From assembly GCF_000255455.1 (NCBI RefSeq), contig NZ_JH621253.1:69498-133497 (forward strand): DNA of 64,000 nucleotides, given 5' to 3'. Made by a program: the position numbers and the translations under genes. Below are positions 38,129 through 47,425 of this stretch, one piece after another. The notes under the pieces were generated by a model. That model did not search any database and had not been told where the DNA came from. It saw only the letters and a program-made list of their open reading frames with translations. Numbering within the stretch: the first letter of the stretch is position 1; every line of letters starts with the position of its first letter. Origin of the DNA: Aquimarina agarilytica ZC1. Its GTDB lineage: Bacteria; Bacteroidota; Bacteroidia; Flavobacteriales; Flavobacteriaceae.

Positions 38129-39892
38129 ATGAAAAAAAATAAGCCATATCAAATTGAAATTTTTAAAAATACCGATGATTTTAAGGTAACAAGCAATTTG
38201 ATAAAACAATATGGAAAGGTGGCTATTTATGAGCTTCATTTTTTTTCTGATATTGAATTTGAACCGCAAAAAACTACTTTTAAATGGAAATATCCCGCCA
38301 TCAACGTAAAAGGGGTCTGGAAACCAACCTCCGATTTTTCAAAACGTATTATGGACGATTGGGAGTTGGATCATATGCAAGCTAGGATAGCAGTGGATTC
38401 ACCAGTAATATCAGTTTTTGGGCATAATGATGCTAATAGCATGACTTTTGCTTGCTCGGATGCTATTAATACCACAGCATTAAACGTGTTGTATAGAGAA
38501 GAAGATAATTATATGTATTGTCATGTTTCTTTTTTTACAGAAAAACACCATAAAATAAAGAACTATAAGGCACAATTAATTATTGATACTACAGATTATC
38601 ATTTTTCAAATGCATTAGATAAAGTAAGTCAATGGTGGAGTTCTTTTGATCAATTGTCACCTATAATGCCAGTAAGTGAAGCCGCAAAACTACCAGTATA
38701 CTCTACTTGGTATCAATTTCATCAAAATTTGGATACAACCACGCTAATCGAAGAATGTAACAAGGCAAATAAATTAGGCTTTGGATTGATTATTATTGAT
38801 GATGGTTGGCAGACTAATGATGACAATAGAGGTTATGATTTTACAGGAGATTGGGAATCCGATCGTATACCAGAAATGAAAAGTTTTGTAGCGCAAGTAC
38901 ATCAAACAGGAATGAAATTAGCACTATGGTATTCAGTACCATTTTGTGGTAAAAAATCAAAGGCATATCAAAAGTTTAAAAATATGCTTTTAGTCGATGA
39001 ACATCGATGGGCACCTGTTTTTGACCCTAGATATCCAGAGGTTCGAGATCATTTAATTACTATTTATGCCAATGCGTTAAAAGAATGGAATTTAGATGGA
39101 TTTAAATTAGATTTTATTGATGAATTTAGGGTATATCCCAATACGATATTAACTATGGAAAATGGTAGAGATTATGCCTCTGTCAATTTAGCAGTAGATC
39201 GTTTAATGACAGATATAACAAAGACATTAAAAGGAATAAAATCAGATTTAGTTATTGAATTTAGACAAAAATATACGGGGCCTGCTATGCGAAAATATGG
39301 AAACATGTTTAGGGCATTTGACTGTCCAGGAGATTCAGTAATGAATAGGGTACGCATTGCCGATTTAAGAATGTTAAGTGGTGAAACTGCTGTTCATAGT
39401 GATATGTTTACTTATCACCCAAATGAATCTACTGAAATTAAAGCATTACAAGTAGTAAATACACTATTTGGAGTTCCTCAATTATCAATTTTACTAAAAA
39501 ATGCTTCTGAAAATGAGTTAAAAATGATTGCCTTTTATACTAATTACTGGAATAAAAATAAAGCAATTTTGCTCCAAGGGAAATTTACTCCGTTAAAACC
39601 ATTAGCTAATTATCCTATTATAAAGGCAGCGACTAATGCCCATTCAATAATAGGAGTTTATGATGATTATATGTTGGATATTGATATGAATGTTGATCGA
39701 ATTGATATTATAAATGCTAAAATATCCGAAGAAATAGTCTTAAATTATAACACAATTCATAGCGCTTATACATGTATTGTTTATGACTGTATGGGGAATG
39801 AAGTAAATCAATTTTCTATGCAAATGAATGAGGCTTTTAAACCTATTAAAGTCCCTCCATGTGGACTAGTTGTTTGTTCAAAAAATAAGTAA
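38129..39892 (+). CDS. GH36-like alpha-galactosidase, cytoplasmic
   Basis: A 587-residue enzyme of the clan GH-D type (melibiase/GH36). An N-terminal beta-rich domain (to about 190) precedes a barrel with LGFGLIIIDDGWQTN at about 214-228, LALWYSVPF at about 268, and WNLDGFKLDFIDEF at about 320-333. The K326-x-D328 pair has the spacing of the GH36 nucleophile motif KxD. The acid/base is probably the Asp in RAFDCPGD or RIADLRML; I cannot decide. There is no signal peptide (MKKNKPYQIEIFKNTDD), so it acts in the cytoplasm on imported substrate. Downstream genes for glycerol use and a symporter point to an alpha-galactosyl-glycerol. Six bases separate it from the kinase fusion. Confidence 0.75.
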   Translation: MKKNKPYQIEIFKNTDDFKVTSNLIKQYGKVAIYELHFFSDIEFEPQKTTFKWKYPAINVKGVWKPTSDFSKRIMDDWELDHMQARIAVDSPVISVFGHNDANSMTFACSDAINTTALNVLYREEDNYMYCHVSFFTEKHHKIKNYKAQLIIDTTDYHFSNALDKVSQWWSSFDQLSPIMPVSEAAKLPVYSTWYQFHQNLDTTTLIEECNKANKLGFGLIIIDDGWQTNDDNRGYDFTGDWESDRIPEMKSFVAQVHQTGMKLALWYSVPFCGKKSKAYQKFKNMLLVDEHRWAPVFDPRYPEVRDHLITIYANALKEWNLDGFKLDFIDEFRVYPNTILTMENGRDYASVNLAVDRLMTDITKTLKGIKSDLVIEFRQKYTGPAMRKYGNMFRAFDCPGDSVMNRVRIADLRMLSGETAVHSDMFTYHPNESTEIKALQVVNTLFGVPQLSILLKNASENELKMIAFYTNYWNKNKAILLQGKFTPLKPLANYPIIKAATNAHSIIGVYDDYMLDIDMNVDRIDIINAKISEEIVLNYNTIHSAYTCIVYDCMGNEVNQFSMQMNEAFKPIKVPPCGLVVCSKNK

Positions 39893-39898
39893 AAAATA

Positions 39899-42800
39899 AT
39901 GAGTGAAAAATATATAATTGCTTTTGATCAAGGAACAACAAGTACCCGAGCGATCATTTTTGATACTAAAGCTCAAATTTGTGGCATTGCCCAAAAAGAG
40001 TTAACTCAAATATACCCTAAATCCAGCTGGGTAGAGCATGACCCACTTGAAATATATACCCATCAACGTGAAGTTTTTGAAGAGGTATTAGCAAATTCTA
40101 AAATTTCGGCAACTCAAGTGGCAGGAATAGGAATTACAAATCAACGAGAAACCACAGTTGTTTGGGATAAAAATACAGGAGAGCCTATTTATAATGCTAT
40201 AGTATGGTTAGATAAACGGACGTCAGAGATTTGTAAAAAACTAAAAAAGGAAGGTTTACAAGACTATGTTTCAAAAAATACAGGACTTATTATTGATTCT
40301 TATTTTTCGGGAACCAAATTAAAATGGATTTTAGATCATGTTGAAGGAGCAAGGGAAAAGGCCGAAAAAGGAACCTTGTTATTTGGAACCATTGATACTT
40401 GGCTTATTTGGAAATTTACTAACGGAAAGCACCATGCCACCGATCATACCAACGCCTCTCGCACCATGTTATTTAATATTCATGATTTGGATTGGGATAC
40501 TCATTTATTAAAAAAATTAGGTATTCCTAAATCGATGATGCCTAAGGTGCAATATTCTTCATCGGACTATGGGACTATTGATTATAATAACGTACAAATT
40601 CCTATTTATGGAGTAGCTGGTGATCAACAAGCCTCCTTGTTCGGGCAAGGTGGTTTTAAATCTGGTATTGCTAAAAATACGTATGGTACAGGGTGTTTCC
40701 TGTTATTAAATACAGGAAAAAAAGCCTATCAGTCCAAAAATGGATTGCTTACTACTTTATGTTGTAGTTTGCCCGATAAAAAAATAAAATATGCCTTAGA
40801 GGGTAGTGTTTTTGTTGCAGGAGCATCAGTAAAATGGTTGAGAGATGAATTGCAAGTAATTTCAAAAGCATCAGAAACTGCACAGATTTGCGAAAACACA
40901 CCTTCATCAAAAGGGCTATATGTCGTTCCTGCATTTGCGGGACTAGGTGCACCATATTGGGATATGAATGCGAAAGGAGCCATTTATGGTTTAGGTTTAG
41001 AAACTGGAAAGAATGAAATTATAAAAGCCACAATTGATGCCATAGCATACCAATCTAGAGATGTGTTAGAAGCTATGATTGAAGATAGCGGTAAATTAAT
41101 GAGTGAATTGCGAGTCGATGGTGGCGCATCTGCAAACAATTATTTGATGCAGTTTCAATCGGATATTTTAAATATTCGTGTCAATAGGCCAAAAATGTTG
41201 GAAGTTACTGCTTTAGGAGCCGCTTTTTTAGCAGGAATAAAAGCTAATATATGGTCTACAAAAGATATAAAAGCACTAAATAAGATAGATAAAAAATTTA
41301 CTCCCAAAATCACAGAATATGAACGCACAGAAAAATATACAGGTTGGAAACAAGCTGTAGAGCGTACTAAAACAGAAAATATAAAAATGCTTGCCGTACA
41401 AGGAAATGAACCTATTCGATTTTCTGTATTAGATAGGTCACGACAGTTGAAGCAAGCGGAGCATACCAAATATGATCTGGTAATTATTGGAGGAGGAGTC
41501 ACAGGAGCAGGCATAGCTTTGGATGCAGCTTCACGTGGTATGAAAGTATGTTTAATCGAAAAAAACGATTTTGCATCTGGGACCAGCAATAAATCAACCA
41601 AATTGATTCATGGGGGGCTACGTTATTTAAAGCAAATGGAAATTGGATTAGTAAAAGAATCTGGGAGTGAACGTGCCATTGTACATAAGTTAGCACCACA
41701 TTTAGTAGTACCCGAAAAAATGTTATTACCTTTAATAGAAGGGGGAACCTATGGTAAAATGATGACAGCCATTGGATTAAAAGTCTATGATTTTTTAGCC
41801 AATGTAGAGGATATTGATAAGCGTAAAATGCTTAGCGCAGAAGAAACATCTCAAAAGGAACCTTTACTAAATGCGAACATCCTTACTGGAGGTGGTTATT
41901 ATGCGGAATATCGAACCGATGATGCCCGGTTAACAGTTGAACTATTAAAAAAAGCAAGTTATTACGGAGCAAGTAGTATTAACTATTGCGAAATGACTTC
42001 GTTTGACTATGATGATGAAGGGAAAATAAAAAGTGTTGAATGTTTTGATTATAACTCAAAAGAAGCTTTTAAAATAAAAGCACATAACTATGTGTCTGCA
42101 GCAGGTCCTTGGGTCGATTTATTACGCGAAAAAGATCACTCAATGAATAATAAGCATTTGCACTTGACTAAGGGAGTGCATATTGTTTTTTCTAGAGAAA
42201 AATTTCCATTAACACAATCCATTTATTTTGATGTTCCCGATGGGAGAATGATTTTTGCCATTCCAAGAGGGAGAGCAGTATACGTAGGAACAACGGATAC
42301 TAATTACAATGCAAGCTTAAATAGAGTAGTAGCGACCTTGGATGATGCGAACTATTTATTGGATGCAACAAACAATATGTTTCCAAATGTAAATTTGGTA
42401 TTAGAAGATATTGAATCTAATTGGGCAGGTTTACGACCTTTAATTCATGAAGATGGTAAAGATCCATCTGAACTTTCTCGTAAAGATGAAATTTTTCAAT
42501 CCCAAACAGGCTTAATATCCATAGCAGGGGGGAAGTTAACGGGGTATCGAAGAATGGCACAACGTGTTATTGATACGGTACTAAAAACCATGAGTGCCAA
42601 AAAGCAAGAAAGTTTTACAAAGTCTTTCACTAAAAAGATTTCATTAACCAGTGCGCCTTTAAAAGATACAGATGAAGTAGAAAAGTATACAGAGGAAATA
42701 AGTATTAAACTTAAAGAATTAGGGAATCAAGATCCGTATTACGGCTGGTATTTATCAACAAATTATGGGAAACAATCGGACATAATTATTAATAAAATTA

Positions 42801-43078
42801 ATTACTTTTTAAATGATGCGATTGAGGAACGATTGATTAGAGCTGAGGTTTGGTATGGAGTTCATTTTGAAATGATAAATAGTTTAGCTGACTTTTTTGT
42901 AAGAAGAACAGGTAGGCTTTATTTTGATATAGATAGTGTGCGTCAATTTAGATCTATTGTACAAGAAGATTTAGTGAAATATTTAGGTTGGAATATAAAA
43001 CGAGTGGAGGAGGAAAATAATTATTTAGACCTTTTGCTACAAGATGCTTCTACATTTTATGAAAAAGAAGTAATTTAA
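39899..43078 (+). CDS. Glycerol kinase / glycerol-3-phosphate dehydrogenase fusion (GlpK-GlpD)
   Basis: One uninterrupted reading frame of 1059 residues joins two enzymes. Residues 1 to about 497 are glycerol kinase: IIAFDQGTTSTRAIIFD at about 6-22, GITNQRETTVVWDKNTG at about 80-96, DHTNASRTMLFN, GDQQASLFGQ, and GGASANNYLMQFQSD. After a short linker, residues from about 506 are a FAD-dependent GlpD: LDRSRQLKQ, IIGGGVTGAGIALDAASRG at about 527-545, STKLIHGGLRYLKQ, AIPRGRAVYVGTTDT, GLRPLIHEDGKDPSE, and ADFFVRRTGRLYFDID near the end. Together: glycerol to glycerol-3-phosphate to dihydroxyacetone phosphate, electrons going to the quinone pool. An in-frame ATG at 41387 (residue 497) could also start a separate GlpD. 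Confidence 0.92.
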   Translation: MSEKYIIAFDQGTTSTRAIIFDTKAQICGIAQKELTQIYPKSSWVEHDPLEIYTHQREVFEEVLANSKISATQVAGIGITNQRETTVVWDKNTGEPIYNAIVWLDKRTSEICKKLKKEGLQDYVSKNTGLIIDSYFSGTKLKWILDHVEGAREKAEKGTLLFGTIDTWLIWKFTNGKHHATDHTNASRTMLFNIHDLDWDTHLLKKLGIPKSMMPKVQYSSSDYGTIDYNNVQIPIYGVAGDQQASLFGQGGFKSGIAKNTYGTGCFLLLNTGKKAYQSKNGLLTTLCCSLPDKKIKYALEGSVFVAGASVKWLRDELQVISKASETAQICENTPSSKGLYVVPAFAGLGAPYWDMNAKGAIYGLGLETGKNEIIKATIDAIAYQSRDVLEAMIEDSGKLMSELRVDGGASANNYLMQFQSDILNIRVNRPKMLEVTALGAAFLAGIKANIWSTKDIKALNKIDKKFTPKITEYERTEKYTGWKQAVERTKTENIKMLAVQGNEPIRFSVLDRSRQLKQAEHTKYDLVIIGGGVTGAGIALDAASRGMKVCLIEKNDFASGTSNKSTKLIHGGLRYLKQMEIGLVKESGSERAIVHKLAPHLVVPEKMLLPLIEGGTYGKMMTAIGLKVYDFLANVEDIDKRKMLSAEETSQKEPLLNANILTGGGYYAEYRTDDARLTVELLKKASYYGASSINYCEMTSFDYDDEGKIKSVECFDYNSKEAFKIKAHNYVSAAGPWVDLLREKDHSMNNKHLHLTKGVHIVFSREKFPLTQSIYFDVPDGRMIFAIPRGRAVYVGTTDTNYNASLNRVVATLDDANYLLDATNNMFPNVNLVLEDIESNWAGLRPLIHEDGKDPSELSRKDEIFQSQTGLISIAGGKLTGYRRMAQRVIDTVLKTMSAKKQESFTKSFTKKISLTSAPLKDTDEVEKYTEEISIKLKELGNQDPYYGWYLSTNYGKQSDIIINKINYFLNDAIEERLIRAEVWYGVHFEMINSLADFFVRRTGRLYFDIDSVRQFRSIVQEDLVKYLGWNIKRVEEENNYLDLLLQDASTFYEKEVI

Positions 43079-43107
43079 TTTGTTTTTAAAATTAATTAAG
43101 CACATTT

Positions 43108-44754
43108 ATGGGACTCATTTCATTTATTGGATTTACACTTTTAGTAGCAATAGTAGCATGGTGGGCTACCCGAGGAACTGATGAAAAATCAGCCAAGGGA
43201 TATTATTTAGGAGGCCGTAGTTTAGGAGCAATAACTATTGCAGGTTCGTTACTATTGACTAATCTTTCTGCAGAACAAATAGTGGGCTTAAATGGACAAG
43301 CTTTTACAGAGGGAGTATTAGTAATGGCGTGGGAAACCCTAGCAGCTATTGCTATGATTATTACAGCTGTTTTTCTGCTACCGAGTTATATGAAAGGCGG
43401 TATTACCACAATTCCGGAATATGTGGAGAATCGTTTTGATCACCAAACTAAAGCCATACTTACGGTATTATTTTTAAGTGGTTATGTTATTGTTATTATC
43501 CCATCAGTATTATATTCAGGATCATTAGCCTTTAGTACCATGTTCGATATTCCTGAAATGTTAGGAGTTTCACAAATAAATGCCATTCGCATTTGTTCAT
43601 TAACTATTGGAGCTATTGGTATCGTTTATGCTATTTTTGGAGGATTAAAGGCAGTAGCAGTTTCCGATTTGATCAATGCAATAGGTTTGTTAATTGGCGG
43701 GATGTTAATTCCAGTTTTTGGATTATTATTAATAGGTGACGGCAGTATTGTTAATGGGATGGATATGCTATGGGAATCGAATCCCGAAAAATTTGTAGCC
43801 GCTGGAGCCGCAGATGCTTCAATTCCTTTTGGAACAATTTTTACAGGAATGATGTTAGTTCAAATGTTTTATTGGGGAACTAATCAAGCTATTTTACAAC
43901 GAGTATTTGGCGCAAAAAGTTTAAAAGAAGGTCAAAAAGGGATGATTTTGGCAGCATTAATAAAATTTTTAATTCCAATAATCGTAGTCCTTCCAGGGAT
44001 TATTGCATGGCATGTTTTTGATGGCGATTTAAGTAATCCCGATCAAGCTTATCCATCATTGGTTAAAAAAGTATTACCTGCGGGATTAGTTGGTTTTTAT
44101 GCGGCAGTGTTATTTGGAGCTGTATTAAGTTCTTTTAACAGTTTATTAAATAGTAGTGCAACCTTGTTTGGTTTTGACTTGTATAAACAATACTTCAAAA
44201 AAGAAGCAACAGAACATCAAACGGTTAGAGCAGGGAAAATGTTTGGTCTAATTTTAGGAATAGTAGGTATGATGGTAGCTCCATTAATTGCAAATGCTCC
44301 TAAAGGTTTGTTTGCTTGGTTGCAAGAAGCAAATGGGTGTTATAGTATTCCAATATTAACAGTAGTAGTTATTGGATTTTTTACAAAAAGAGTTCCTGCC
44401 ATTGCTGCCAAAGTGGGCGTTATTTCGGGAGTGGTTTTATATTCGATAAGTCAGTTTATAATAAAACCTAAAATGATAGCCAGTGCTCTTGAAAAAGCGA
44501 AAGCTTCGGGAATAACAGATACTTCATCATTAAGCTTAATAGAAGCAGATGCTTATCCACACTTTTTACATGTAATGGCAATTTTATTTGTATTGAATAT
44601 TAGCATTATGCTAGTTATAGGAAAACTATATCCAATGGAAGAAGCCTATATTGGGCAAGAGACTAAAGAAGTTGATATTACTCCTTGGAAATATGCCTTA
44701 CTTTCCGGTGGAATTATTACTGTTTTGGTACTGAGCACTTACCTAATTTTTTAA
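43108..44754 (+). CDS. Sodium/solute symporter (SSS family, SGLT-like)
   Basis: Inner-membrane importer of 548 residues with about 13-14 hydrophobic segments. LLLTNLSAEQIVGLNGQAF at about 50-68 matches the conserved SSS/SGLT region (NxSAExxxGxxG), followed by MAWETLAAIAMII. GGLKAVAVSDLINAIGLLIGG at about 172-192 and FGAVLSSFNSLLNSSATLFG at about 331-350 (the Na2-site SSFNS-type element) are typical of sugar-transporting members. It is 29 bases after the fusion gene and completes a glycosidase, glycerol enzyme, transporter operon. A galactosyl-glycerol or a free sugar are both possible cargoes. The C-terminus has an extra helix. Confidence 0.88.
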   Translation: MGLISFIGFTLLVAIVAWWATRGTDEKSAKGYYLGGRSLGAITIAGSLLLTNLSAEQIVGLNGQAFTEGVLVMAWETLAAIAMIITAVFLLPSYMKGGITTIPEYVENRFDHQTKAILTVLFLSGYVIVIIPSVLYSGSLAFSTMFDIPEMLGVSQINAIRICSLTIGAIGIVYAIFGGLKAVAVSDLINAIGLLIGGMLIPVFGLLLIGDGSIVNGMDMLWESNPEKFVAAGAADASIPFGTIFTGMMLVQMFYWGTNQAILQRVFGAKSLKEGQKGMILAALIKFLIPIIVVLPGIIAWHVFDGDLSNPDQAYPSLVKKVLPAGLVGFYAAVLFGAVLSSFNSLLNSSATLFGFDLYKQYFKKEATEHQTVRAGKMFGLILGIVGMMVAPLIANAPKGLFAWLQEANGCYSIPILTVVVIGFFTKRVPAIAAKVGVISGVVLYSISQFIIKPKMIASALEKAKASGITDTSSLSLIEADAYPHFLHVMAILFVLNISIMLVIGKLYPMEEAYIGQETKEVDITPWKYALLSGGIITVLVLSTYLIF

Positions 44755-44791
44755 TTCAGTTATGTAAAGCTATTGTAGCATTCTATAATTT

Positions 44792-44827
44792 AAAAAAAGG
44801 GCATTTAGAAATTACTACTAAATACCC
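44792..44827 (-). terminator. Terminator of the carboxypeptidase gene (- strand), possibly bidirectional
   Basis: GGGCATTTAG (44799-44808) and CTAAATACCC (44818-44827) pair with one wobble; the A run at 44792-44798 is a U run when read on the minus strand. It lies between the convergent symporter and carboxypeptidase genes. Confidence 0.75.
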
Positions 44828-44844
44828 ATTATTAAAATTAGCAG

Positions 44845-47001
44845 TTAGTGTTTTAAAAATTTGATTTTTTTATTGGTTTCTCCATTAATAACGATTAAAA
44901 AATACAATTCAGGAGATAGGTTACTAACATCGATAGTTCCATTAGAATTTATAATGCCTGTCTGAACTTGTTTTCCTTGCGTGTCAAAAATTTCATAGTA
45001 AGTTAGTTTTGTTTTATCTTCTTTATTTAATTCAATAAATAAGATATCTTTTACAGGGTTTGGGAAAAAGTAAAAAACACTTGCTTCTTGATTAAAATTA
45101 GGAACACTTAAGGTATCATCTTTATTAGTTTTAAAAATTAAAGAGTCACTATAATTGGAACAGTTATTAGCTATTTGCACTTCGTATGTAGTGTTAGCTT
45201 CTAATTTATTAATAGTTGTAGTCGTTGTATTTGGTGTTTGTACCGTAATCCAGTTACTAGTTCCTTGTACTTTGTAGCGTAATTTATAGGCATCATTATC
45301 GGTGCTGTTCCATTCTAAAGTAGTAGTTGTATCTGTTATGCTTACAGTTTTTAAGGCTTTTGGGCTAGCACAAGCAGTTGTAGTATTGCCTTCAAAGCTT
45401 AGATTAACAGTTCTAGTATAATCCCATATTCCATTAGTTACTTTTATTTTTATTGGGATTATTTCATTTTTAGGGGTGTTTGCGTTTAATTCAAAACTAA
45501 TGCTACCATTAGTTTTTTCGAACATTTTTAATGTATTAAAACTAACAGGTGTTCCTAAGGTTTTAACGTACGGGGAGTCAGATGTAAGGCTAACAGTCCA
45601 GTTTGCATTTTTTAAGCTAAAGCGCTCAATATCAAAATTAATAACTCCTGTGATATCTTTGGTAGTTTCATTTTGAGAAGTTACTTTAGCATATAGAGCA
45701 GCCATGCGTATTAGCTTAGCGTTTAAATAAAAAGATGCTTCACATAAAGGAATAATTCGGCTAGAGGCAGGCCAAAACCCATCATCTCTAGATCCAATTT
45801 CAGGCGTCATTGCTAAAATTTTTGGTTTCTCAGTTTCTTCTCCATACATCCAATCATCACTTGCGCCAAAATCAAATACTCCAAGTGTTTGGTGGGGCGT
45901 TCCGTATGTATACTTGTTTTCCGCAGTCATGTATTTTGCCATGGTTACAAATATATCATTGTCTGGAGTGAAACTATTTGGAGCATAGCCCCAAGGGTGA
46001 ATTAACAAATTACTAAATGAATGGTAATTTAAGGCTACAGAAAATTTACGCGAGTTTACAAACTTTTTAATAGCAGTGGTTTCTGGTTCCGAAAAAGCTT
46101 TAGTTCCTCTATAGGCTTGCGAATTGGTATTTAAAGGATTATTTGGTTCCCATAAATAGCCATAATTTCTATTTAAATCAACGTCAAAAGTACCATTACC
46201 GTTATCACGTCTGTTTTTTCGCCAAAAACCGCCGCCGTTTGGGTTAGTAGATTCATTATGCACATATCCATCGGGGTTTATAACAGGAACAAAATACAAA
46301 GCAGTATTATTGACTAATGTTTTAATTTCATCATCAGTTTCATAATTTTCTAATAAATGCCACATGTAAAAAATCATTTGAGACAATCCAATAGGTTCTC
46401 TAGCATGGTGTATTGCAGTAAATAATACTTCTTCTTCATTAGCCTCTTCTACAGTAGGGTTATCACTAATTTTTACCATATATATCGGTCTATTTTCGAT
46501 AGAGTTCCCCAATGAAGATTTTAGGGTAATTAGGTTTGGATATTTTTGCTGCATTTGATCTAAAATAGCTAAAGCCTCATCAAGTGTAAAAAAGCCTCCC
46601 ATACTTCCAAGTTCAAAATTATTAGGAGTTTTAATACTTTTATAATTACTTTGTTTTACTATTTTTTTGGATGATTTTCTTAAGGCTTTTCTATCCGTTC
46701 GTTTATTTCTTTTAGGAAGTCTTTTTCCTAAATTTCTAATTTTTATTTTAAGTTTTACATTATTCGCTTTAAGTAAATCGAGATCACTTTTTGAAATTTC
46801 AGCAGTAATTATTCCATTTTCAGAATGAAAATGATCTATTTCTAAGCCTTTTTGCTTAAGTTTTTTTACTTGCTCTGTTGTTAATTGAGCTTCTATTCGA
46901 TAAAATTTTTCGATGTTTTTATGTTGCGCTTTAGAGGCAATGGAAACAATTAAAAAAATCCAAAAGACTATTGGTTTTATGTATAAGTTTAATGATTTCA
47001 T
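44845..47001 (-). CDS. Secreted M14 zinc carboxypeptidase with T9SS sorting domain
   Basis: Extracellular metallo-carboxypeptidase of 718 residues. A signal peptide (IVFWIFLIVSIASKAQ) is followed by a propeptide to about 120. The M14 domain (about 130-440) shows the zinc motif AIHHAREP (HxxE), the third ligand in ALNYHSFSNLLIHPWG, substrate-binding NRNYG, and the catalytic glutamate in MTPEIGSRDDG. A fibronectin type III domain (LEWNSTDNDAYKLRYKV; LEANTTYEVQIANN) lies at about 548-625. The C-terminus is a type A T9SS signal (FFPNPVKDILFIEL to KKIKFLKH). Secreted through the gliding/T9SS route to take up peptides. Transcribed from the divergent region shared with the protease at 47426. Confidence 0.9.
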   Translation of the reverse strand: MKSLNLYIKPIVFWIFLIVSIASKAQHKNIEKFYRIEAQLTTEQVKKLKQKGLEIDHFHSENGIITAEISKSDLDLLKANNVKLKIKIRNLGKRLPKRNKRTDRKALRKSSKKIVKQSNYKSIKTPNNFELGSMGGFFTLDEALAILDQMQQKYPNLITLKSSLGNSIENRPIYMVKISDNPTVEEANEEEVLFTAIHHAREPIGLSQMIFYMWHLLENYETDDEIKTLVNNTALYFVPVINPDGYVHNESTNPNGGGFWRKNRRDNGNGTFDVDLNRNYGYLWEPNNPLNTNSQAYRGTKAFSEPETTAIKKFVNSRKFSVALNYHSFSNLLIHPWGYAPNSFTPDNDIFVTMAKYMTAENKYTYGTPHQTLGVFDFGASDDWMYGEETEKPKILAMTPEIGSRDDGFWPASSRIIPLCEASFYLNAKLIRMAALYAKVTSQNETTKDITGVINFDIERFSLKNANWTVSLTSDSPYVKTLGTPVSFNTLKMFEKTNGSISFELNANTPKNEIIPIKIKVTNGIWDYTRTVNLSFEGNTTTACASPKALKTVSITDTTTTLEWNSTDNDAYKLRYKVQGTSNWITVQTPNTTTTTINKLEANTTYEVQIANNCSNYSDSLIFKTNKDDTLSVPNFNQEASVFYFFPNPVKDILFIELNKEDKTKLTYYEIFDTQGKQVQTGIINSNGTIDVSNLSPELYFLIVINGETNKKIKFLKH

Positions 47002-47351
47002 AGAGATAATGATTTGTGAGTTTTGTGAGTTATTGATTTGTGTTTTGTATATTAATAACCATCATTTTGGTAACAGTTATCGTTTTATCGTATAACATGC
47101 TTAAAAAAAAGTTATTGTGTTTTTGTAAGAATTAATGGGTATCACAAAAAAAATGTATTTTTTTTCTTATCCCGTAATTTTAAAATGAAAAGCAGGTATA
47201 AATACCTAAAATACGGTTAAGCTTGATTATGTGTTTTTTTTCGTTTTAATAATGAAGTTTTTATCGTACGATTGTTATTGTTTATAGAATTTTTTCTAGG
47301 TACTAATTAGGCTTTTTGAGACGTTTACTACTGAATTAAACAAAAATTAAT
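47002..47351. other. Divergent intergenic region between two secreted peptidase genes
   Basis: About 350 bases without a credible ORF; it must carry promoters in both directions, but I find no consensus -7 element. Small symmetric elements are present: AGGTATAAATACCT at 47194-47207 (nested inside CCGTAATTTT at 47172-47181 and AAAATACGG at 47208-47216), and the perfect palindrome ATCGTACGAT at 47263-47272. Their meaning is unknown. Confidence 0.5.
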
Positions 47352-47398
47352 CCCACTTTTGGCTTAAGCTTTATAAAATTCCATAAAGATAAAGTGGG
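47352..47398 (+). promoter_or_regulatory. Stem-loop just upstream of the S1 protease gene
   Basis: CCCACTTT (47352-47359) pairs with AAAGTGGG (47391-47398); inside it CTTTAT (47369-47374) pairs with ATAAAG (47383-47388). It ends 27 bases before the ATG, without a T run, so it looks like a leader structure rather than a terminator. Confidence 0.45.
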
Positions 47399-47425
47399 GA
47401 ATAAACACAATTCAAAAACAACATT

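Noticed and set aside
41155-41601. 148-codon minus-strand open frame across the GlpK-GlpD linker
   Set aside because: Antisense to strongly conserved motifs of the fusion; no promoter, start context or recognisable domain.
39899-43078. Possibility that the GlpK-GlpD frame is a sequencing artefact
   Set aside because: Both halves are complete with all recognised motifs, the linker is in frame and has no sign of disrupted codons; I keep it as a fusion but list read mapping as a check.
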